A stretch of DNA of 64,000 bases from Archegozetes longisetosus (Eukaryota > Arthropoda > Arachnida > Sarcoptiformes > Trhypochthoniidae): assembly GCA_018873245.2 (NCBI GenBank), contig JAEMBT020000007.1, positions 7,409,129 to 7,473,128 of the forward strand. The letters are read 5' to 3'. Position numbers and translations under genes: made by a program. The notes beneath the pieces are model-generated. The model was not told the DNA's origin. It did not search any database and saw nothing but the letters and a program-made list of their open reading frames with translations. This document shows, one piece after another, positions 58,101-64,000 of the stretch (position 1 is the first letter of the stretch; the number at the start of each line of letters is the position of its first letter).

Positions 58101-59398
58101 ACTGGATCGTTTGACATTTTTTTCTAAATCCATTACTTGGCGTTTGCATTGTATGCAAAAAATAGATACTCTCAAAGGCTTTCAATTTTTCCGTTCAATG
58201 GAGAATATGGTATGTGGAAGAGGAGACGGAAAGACTGAATAAATTTGGGCCAAAGCAGCTAAATGCCGACTGTTCCGCATTATGTTCTAGGGAATAATTC
58301 TTATTAATTTGATAAGAATGATGGAAAAGAGTGTTAACAAACGTCATAAATAATTACAAAGTATAGGATGTAAGGGTTTAATTAATAAAATTGACTTTTT
58401 TTCTAATGAAAAACTTAATACCAGGAAACATAACTTGTGTAATAATAAATCTAAGCTTACAACTTCTAATCAGCCTTAATATCAGTTTAATACTAGTTTA
58501 ATAGCATCAAACATAAATCATATATGAAAACTGTTGTTACCAAACCAGAACTATTACGTGAAATTCAATTTTTCATATAACCCTAACTTCTCTCTCATTT
58601 GTTTGACTGTTTGAACGAATTCAAGTTAATTGGCTTTTAATCTTATTCATAATAAAATAGATTTTCATTGTTAGTTGTATGGAGTAATAAGCTAAAAGCA
58701 AAGAACACAATCGATGTGTTGAAAAATATTGATTTTGTTATTTTTTCATTTGCATAGTCTAGTCTTTAGGGTTGATATTAAACAGAAATCTCTCTAAGAA
58801 GCATTATTTTGTGTATAGTATAGAGTGCTATAAAATGCTATCCGCAATGCTATTTGAATTAGAGATAGAGCTATATAGCAGTGACCTGGAGACTTCAATT
58901 TTCAATATACATTTTATTTTACAAGCAAATACGTTTTTTCAGTCAATATTCTTCAAATTTAGTAGAATTAATCTTTGATCAGACAAATAAGAACTAGCAT
59001 TAATTATTTAGGGATAAGAAAATCTTGCAATTAGTTCGGTATTACACGAGCTTAGCTGAACATTTCGCTAAACTTGAATCAAGCATTAGACGTGAAATAA
59101 CCTAAATTTGCATTTAGATTATAAAATACTCAACAACTGGATATGAATTTCAAAAAATGTTTCATTTATTCAAACTTTAACTTAAAACTAACAAATAGAC
59201 TCACCCCTGAAATTCTTCGATCCTTTTTATCATCTTTAGATGGAAGTGAACTACTGCTGGAGTTGCTTCTTATTGCTGGGGGTCTAGAGGCATAAGAAAA
59301 TGATGAAGACGTAGAGTTGGATGCACTGGTATTTGCATTATTTCCAGTACTATTTGATCGCAAGACAACGTATGAACCATCAGGAGAGTCATTTTCGC
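51583..59398 (-). CDS. PLEKHG5: PLEKHG5 RhoGEF (DH-PH), 5' end not found
   Basis: Exons in minus order: 59398-59205, 56531-56049, 54817-54668, 54573-54472, 54381-54232, 53744-53607 and 53490-51583, giving at least 1040 residues. The first exon listed begins mid-codon, so one or more upstream exons remain. A Ser-rich leader is followed by a DH domain: NDAIWELLQTEVFYLRRLKV, FWCSYLLPMLN, PYVKYCLEHSTC, WCETHKDCERLRLMDLLVKP and MQRLTKYSLLLKAILKKT. The PH domain follows: LLVEGSLKLKD, KLDVHCFLFTDLLLICK, KVKVIRQPFIIDRVV and LLYLNEFKVASAVSVLY. The PH part tracks human PLEKHG5 closely. Then comes a long disordered Ser/Pro-rich tail ending LKKMKEFLLTN. PLEKHG5 activates RhoA and acts in neurons and synaptic-vesicle autophagy. 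All observed junctions keep phase. Confidence 0.92.
54031..54205. mobile_element. Family B-like MITE, 175 bp, in a PLEKHG5 intron
   Basis: The left end is CAGTCTGATCCGATTATGG and the reversed right end is CAGTCCAGCCTGCTTATTG, both flanked by TA (54029-54030 and 54206-54207). The terminal repeats are diverged. It ends 27 bp before the neighbouring exon edge at 54232. Confidence 0.65.
55063..55104 (+). repeat. (AG)n microsatellite in a PLEKHG5 intron
   Basis: An uninterrupted AG dinucleotide run of about 20 units. Confidence 0.95.
55310..55373. mobile_element. Short TIR element family A, probable copy in PLEKHG5 intron
   Basis: The right end ACTGTATAGCATTGACCCG matches the family terminus. 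The left end (GGGGCTATAGAGCG) is degenerate. Confidence 0.5.
56548..56655 (+). repeat. Minisatellite of about 4 units, period about 25
   Basis: Units of TTAATCATATTAACTTTTAT follow one another just upstream of the PLEKHG5 exon start at 56531. Confidence 0.85.
57195..57270. mobile_element. Short TIR element family A, best paired copy
   Basis: The left end is TTGGGTCAGTGGTGTAGAG and the reversed right end is TTTGGGTCAGTGCTATAAAG. Total length is about 76 bp. It lies in the 2.7 kb PLEKHG5 intron and has no coding content. Confidence 0.8.
58812..58893. mobile_element. Short TIR element family A, copy in PLEKHG5 intron
   Basis: The interior TTGAATTAGAGATAGAGCT is nearly the same as in the copy inside trc. 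The right end reversed is CCAGGTCACTGCTATATAG. The left end is partly lost. Confidence 0.7.
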
Positions 59399-61471
59399 CT
59401 GTTATCACAATGTGTATAAATATTTAGTCAGTTTTGATGAGCACATAATTAAATAAATTTAATAACACATCCAGTCAAACAACAACAAAGTTTGTGTAAA
59501 TGACTAAATTTCTAGTATATAACAGAAATGAATTATTTAAACAAAAGTGTGATATATATATGATAACTAACGATACATATGGTAACTAACAGTGGATTGA
59601 AATAAGAAGAGTTTAAATAAACAAATGGAGGACTTGGAGTGAAAAAACATACGAATTGAATAAATGTTGAAGAGATAGTATGTATTAGTTAGAAGTGTGT
59701 AGTAGAAACAGTTGACTGGTAAGAATTTAGAGACCTAAAGGCTTTTCACCTGGATTCATAGTTAATGGTTGAGAAGAGGGGAGTGACCCGTTTGACCTTA
59801 ACATAAAGTACTAGTTGTGTGACAAGTATGGGCTAAATAAAACATTTAGAATGAAACGTTTTGCATAGGTTTCAAATGAAATACTCCTTAAAATTATAAT
59901 AATAGTTGAACAAACAACAAATTGCACCATATTCTAAATCAGTTATTATAACAATAACTAAGTTATGATCAATAGTATTACAATAGTTGAATCTAAACTA
60001 TTGGCTTTTTGATTATTTTGCGTGTTTTCTCTCTATTCAATAGAAAATCATGAAATGCATCAACGCTTTTCTCTATTGAATTTGAAAATTTAATAAAACT
60101 TTTACGAAAGTTCATACATCTAACGCAGATAATAATATTTTGATCTAATTACGAAGAGGAGCTGAGAGGGAGATGAAGTCGAGTTATTAAAATTTAGGTA
60201 AGAACTGAGAATTGACAAGCGATAAGAAGAGAAGGAATTCAATAAAATAGTATGATTACATGAAGGAAGCACATCGTATGCATAGCTGAGTGTAACAGTA
60301 TTCATCCTACTTAAAATAGTATAGATTTTTATTCAGATCATGTCACAGGGTTATCATGCGATTGATGGCATTAAAAACCTGACGTGCCATATATCAACCT
60401 ATCGATATTGATCATCAAATTTGATGGTTATGAATATTTTAGAAGGCTTTAAATTTACATATTGAATCAAACCAATTAAAGTATAACAAAATACAGGGAG
60501 AAAACATCTATCGCCTAATCTATTTGATTCATCCATTAGAAATATTTGCTGATCACAGCTTTTTGCTGTAATCAATAGATCGAGGCCTATATTGAAATAA
60601 AATGATGAGTCAATCTTATGCATGAATCCAAGAATATTCATACGTTCTACATGTCTATATACAGTCATCTTTACTTCCTATTACATCTAAAATTCCAACA
60701 TTGACATTAACACATAACTAAACGCACACACTAACCTATAAAGTTTTAAACCTATAAAAGTTAAAAATGTATTTTATTTTTATCTAACTATCATCTTTTA
60801 AATAATTATAACATATTCAGTAAGAATTTCGAATTAACTACTAGAGTAAATTGTTGAGAACTTGGTAAATTAGCAACAGAATAGCCATTGTTGTTAGACT
60901 TGCACAAGGATGTAGTGCACAGTAAATACAAGTATAATTGATTTTTTGTTTTCTCAACATAAGCCTTACAATAATTGGTTAAAGTGTTACCAGACAATGA
61001 TCCAACAAATTATTGTAACCTTTTCAGAATGAAACATTCATGAATCATGAAATTGAGTTTTATGTTGAAAACTCTATTATCAGCTAATAAATTAGTCGTC
61101 AAGATGTGAGTAATGAAATTGCAAATACAATTTTCAATATAGAGCTTATAGAGTGAAAATAGAGTATCAAATTAGTTTATGCATTAACGCATATCAATAA
61201 CTAATGTTTGATCAGTAATTTTCAAAACGACAACTCATTCTTTTATCAGCTAATAGAGAACTCACCCGAAATCAGTGTCAATATTGCAAATCAGGATAAT
61301 TAATCTAAATCTTTATCGCCTAACAAACTGTGCAGACCTTCATTGAAAATAAAACAACTCTTTTCACCTAAACCTTATGGATAATTGACGGACTGAAGTC
61401 ATTGTGAATTTCGTTCAAGACTGAATAGATAACTTTTGAAACATTTTTTAACACTGTGCACCAGTAGTCAA

Positions 61472-61552
61472 GTTTATGTAGCCACGTTAGGGAGTGTGGG
61501 GCTTTTAGGGGGTTTATGTAGTCCTGTTAGAGGGCATGGGTCTTAAGAGGGG
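61472..61552 (+). repeat. Imperfect 40-bp tandem duplication, G-rich
   Basis: Two units begin GTTTATGTAG and end in a TTAGGGG/AGAGGGG run. They are unusually G-rich for the region. Confidence 0.75.
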
Positions 61553-61970
61553 CTTATTTATATGCTTATACATACTAAATAAACATTGACAAAAAGCCTG
61601 CACTTTGTAAAAGCGCTACATAAACGCGAGCATAAAGTGCTATATGAGCAAATTTGCAACAAAATACATTAACTATGAAAAGCAAGTCATTTTTTGTCGT
61701 ACTAATGTATGACATGATTATTCTGAGATTCAGTACAGCACACAATTAATCGATTATTCTGTATTGTATCGTCGCAAGCATTCGCAATTTATTATATATG
61801 AGCATATTTATTATGTCAACACAGAGAATGAAAATCTAAATTTAAACCTTTTAATGGCAAACTAATTATAATTTTTTAGACTCACTTTCAGTTTGTTTTG
61901 ATAAAAAAAAGTGACTATTCTTCTAAACAGTTATGCTCTTCTAAGATTATTTTGTTATTTGAATTAAAAG

Positions 61971-61995
61971 TTAGGTTAGGTTAAGTTGGGTTAGG
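61971..61995 (+). repeat. Short interstitial TTAGG-like repeat
   Basis: Five consecutive pentamers read TTAGG, TTAGG, TTAAG, TTGGG and TTAGG. This resembles the common arthropod telomere unit but is too short to be functional evidence. Confidence 0.6.
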
Positions 61996-64000
61996 TCGAA
62001 AAGATGCACTGATTTGTTAATATGAGCTAAGCTGACTCTAAATGAAGTGTAAGTCAAATTGGTTCTAGTGATAACAATTTGATTTATGATGGTTTAAGAT
62101 GAATCAATCAGTTGGATATTGACTTATAAAATGAAATAATTAGGTAGAAATTTGTCATCAAATCAATGAACTAATACCTGTAAGAGTGAAAATTATTAGA
62201 ATAAACTATTTTATCATATTCTTCCTTCTATTCATGAATCTTACTTTTTTCAAAGTACTCATTCATTATTCAAGAAATCAGTTATGTATACAAAACTCAT
62301 TTTTCATAAATGTAGACCACTTTTAGTTTTAAAAGTGCTTGCAAACAATCAATAAAAATAATCGCAGCGTGAATTCCAAGACTTGAGTGATTAATCAAAT
62401 TTTCAGTAATTAATAGATTTGCCATAAAATAAAAGTCTTTAGAAATGGTTTTAATTAAAAACTTGATTAGGTTATATATTAAACAAAGTTTGAAATGGTA
62501 ATAAATTGAAAGCACGATTATGTAATTGAAAAACAAATTAGTATTTACGGACAACTTTTTAACCCAATTTATGTGCTAAACAAATATAAAAAGTCTGTGA
62601 ATATATATATATATATTCACTATATAATTATGTGAGTAGTGATTTCAATCTCTGTGTTGTTAGTCACCTGTTTTCAAAGCATAGAATCAATTAAGTGTCA
62701 AACAAAGTGTTGAATAAGTGTTTCATTAGAGTATTATAATCAATTGAAGGTATAATACAAATAACACTATAGTAAATGTTAACTTATTATAATAATTCAA
62801 TATTTATCTAATTTATGGCTCAGTTTAAAAAAACAATTAACAATCATTCGTATTAAGAGTCGTATTAATTATTTACAATCATATCAAGAATGGCATCAAT
62901 AGTTTATATTAATATTAAGAATTGTGTGAATTGTTTACTCAGTGTGTTATTCAAATGCTTTTATGGTTCAAATAAGAAGGGGTTCACTCAATCTGAAAAT
63001 CTTTTTGTGGGGCAAACTTCAGTTATCATAATATATATTCAAAGTTAGAGTGGTTTTGGTGCACATCTGGAATCTGAGATTGTTTGCGGAAATGCATTAT
63101 TCGTATTGATACAACATTTATATTGAAGTTGCAGATATGCAAACAATCCATTTGTATCATTCTATAGTCATACGAAATCTGGAGTGTAATCACAATGTGC
63201 TTTTCACGCAAAAATAAGAGTAAATATTTCTTTTTTCTCTAAACTTCTTATCATATGCTTTTTCTGAAAATCTGTCAGCTTTTCAGTAGCTATGAAAGTA
63301 GAAGAAGAAAAATAAAACTAAATCAACAAATATTGATAAATAATATTGGCTCTAAGCTGCACAAAGAGCAATAATTTCTGCTTGAGGTTCAGAATCACTT
63401 ACACAGAGAGAAAATAGCATAAAATAAAATACGAATCACTTAGATTGTTAATTTTCTAATTAACTGATCAATTATTCTTTATGTTGATACAACAAAATTT
63501 AGCTATCAAAAACATGTCAAAGTGTTAAATTTCATATTGAAAGAGTACTTCCAATAGTTTATAATTAATGATATTTTGAGAAAATATTTGCTTAGACTTA
63601 GGCAGTAATGTAATGAAAATAACTAAAAAGTTGATAAAAATATTATGTCATATCTAGTGGCTTTAAAGATCGGTTAAACAAATAAATATGTGTTAGTGGT
63701 GAGGATTAGGACTACTGTGCTAGTGCTCAGCTGCAATAAACGATTGTGTGCGATAAACTGCAAGTAACATAAAACAAATTAATCGCTATAACCATTCAAA
63801 AGCTTCCAAATCGTACGGAAGCTATCTTTCTAACTTCCAACTCACTTGTCACCATTTCATTTCTGTAGTCTTACGCTAAGAATTAGAACGAACTAAGAGT
63901 TAAAGTGGCGATTTTGTTCTCCATAATTAATTAAACTTAATTCTATTATTATTATGCTATAACTCTGATATAGTTCTGCTATTATTCTGCTATAGTTCTG

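Larger units (their letters stand above)
59399..64000. other. No supported exon; probably 5' intron or flank of PLEKHG5
   Basis: The most upstream PLEKHG5 exon found begins mid-codon at 59398, so an earlier coding exon lies to the right, in this stretch or beyond the window. None can be recognised. It contains a 40-bp imperfect G-rich duplication (61472-61552), TTAGG-like units (61971-61995), a short AT palindrome near 62597-62620 and a CTGCTATAGTT repeat that runs off the end. Confidence 0.55.

Noticed and set aside
61971..61995. Evidence for a nearby telomere
   Set aside because: Only five degenerate TTAGG-like units, and similar pentamers occur inside the palindrome near 50780.

Overview
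The window is nuclear DNA of a eukaryote, almost certainly an arthropod and perhaps a mite or other small chelicerate. It is AT-rich. Many introns are 58-76 nt with GT..AG ends, alongside a few introns of 1-4 kb. Every confident protein is an animal ortholog. Nothing here suggests a prokaryote or plasmid, and I saw no CRISPR array, operon or ribosome binding site. The genus cannot be read from the sequence.

Layout: 1-8490 is gene-poor. 8911-13209 (+) is a three-exon secretory peptide precursor with dibasic and amidation signals; its 3.9 kb first intron holds a long hairpin. 14173-16931 (-) is the NDR kinase Tricornered/STK38. 17000-22789 is gene-poor. 22790-23901 (+) is TFIID subunit TAF11. 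24267-26789 (-) is a TMEM86-type lysoplasmalogenase. 29379-31236 (+) is enolase. 32019-37178 (-) is condensin subunit CAP-D2. 37878-40168 (+) is a POM121-like nuclear-pore membrane protein. 40507-43845 (-) is cyclin L. 44011-44080 holds a decayed tRNA-Arg-like sequence. 44437-44943 (-) is a RAB5IF/C20orf24 homolog. 45770-48612 (+) is a five-finger C2H2 zinc-finger protein. 51583-59398 (-) is the RhoGEF PLEKHG5, whose 5' end lies further right or outside the window.

I checked coding models by reading phase at splice junctions. Summed exon lengths are divisible by three for the peptide precursor, STK38, TAF11, TMEM86, enolase, cyclin L, RAB5IF and the zinc-finger gene. CAP-D2 and the POM121-like gene each need one extra base to keep frame, which suggests base-level assembly deletions (or real lesions). 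The genes are mostly housekeeping (transcription, splicing, glycolysis, mitosis, nuclear pore) and do not form a pathway.

The less ordinary content is non-coding or lineage-specific: an unrecognised amidated peptide; a hairpin of about 420 bp with arms of about 195 nt in that gene's intron; a second, fresher hairpin at 1937-2079; and at least three families of short inverted-repeat elements (a 75-90 bp family, a TA-flanked family of about 172 bp that looks pogo/Tigger-like, and a palindrome of about 230 bp), several of them in introns.
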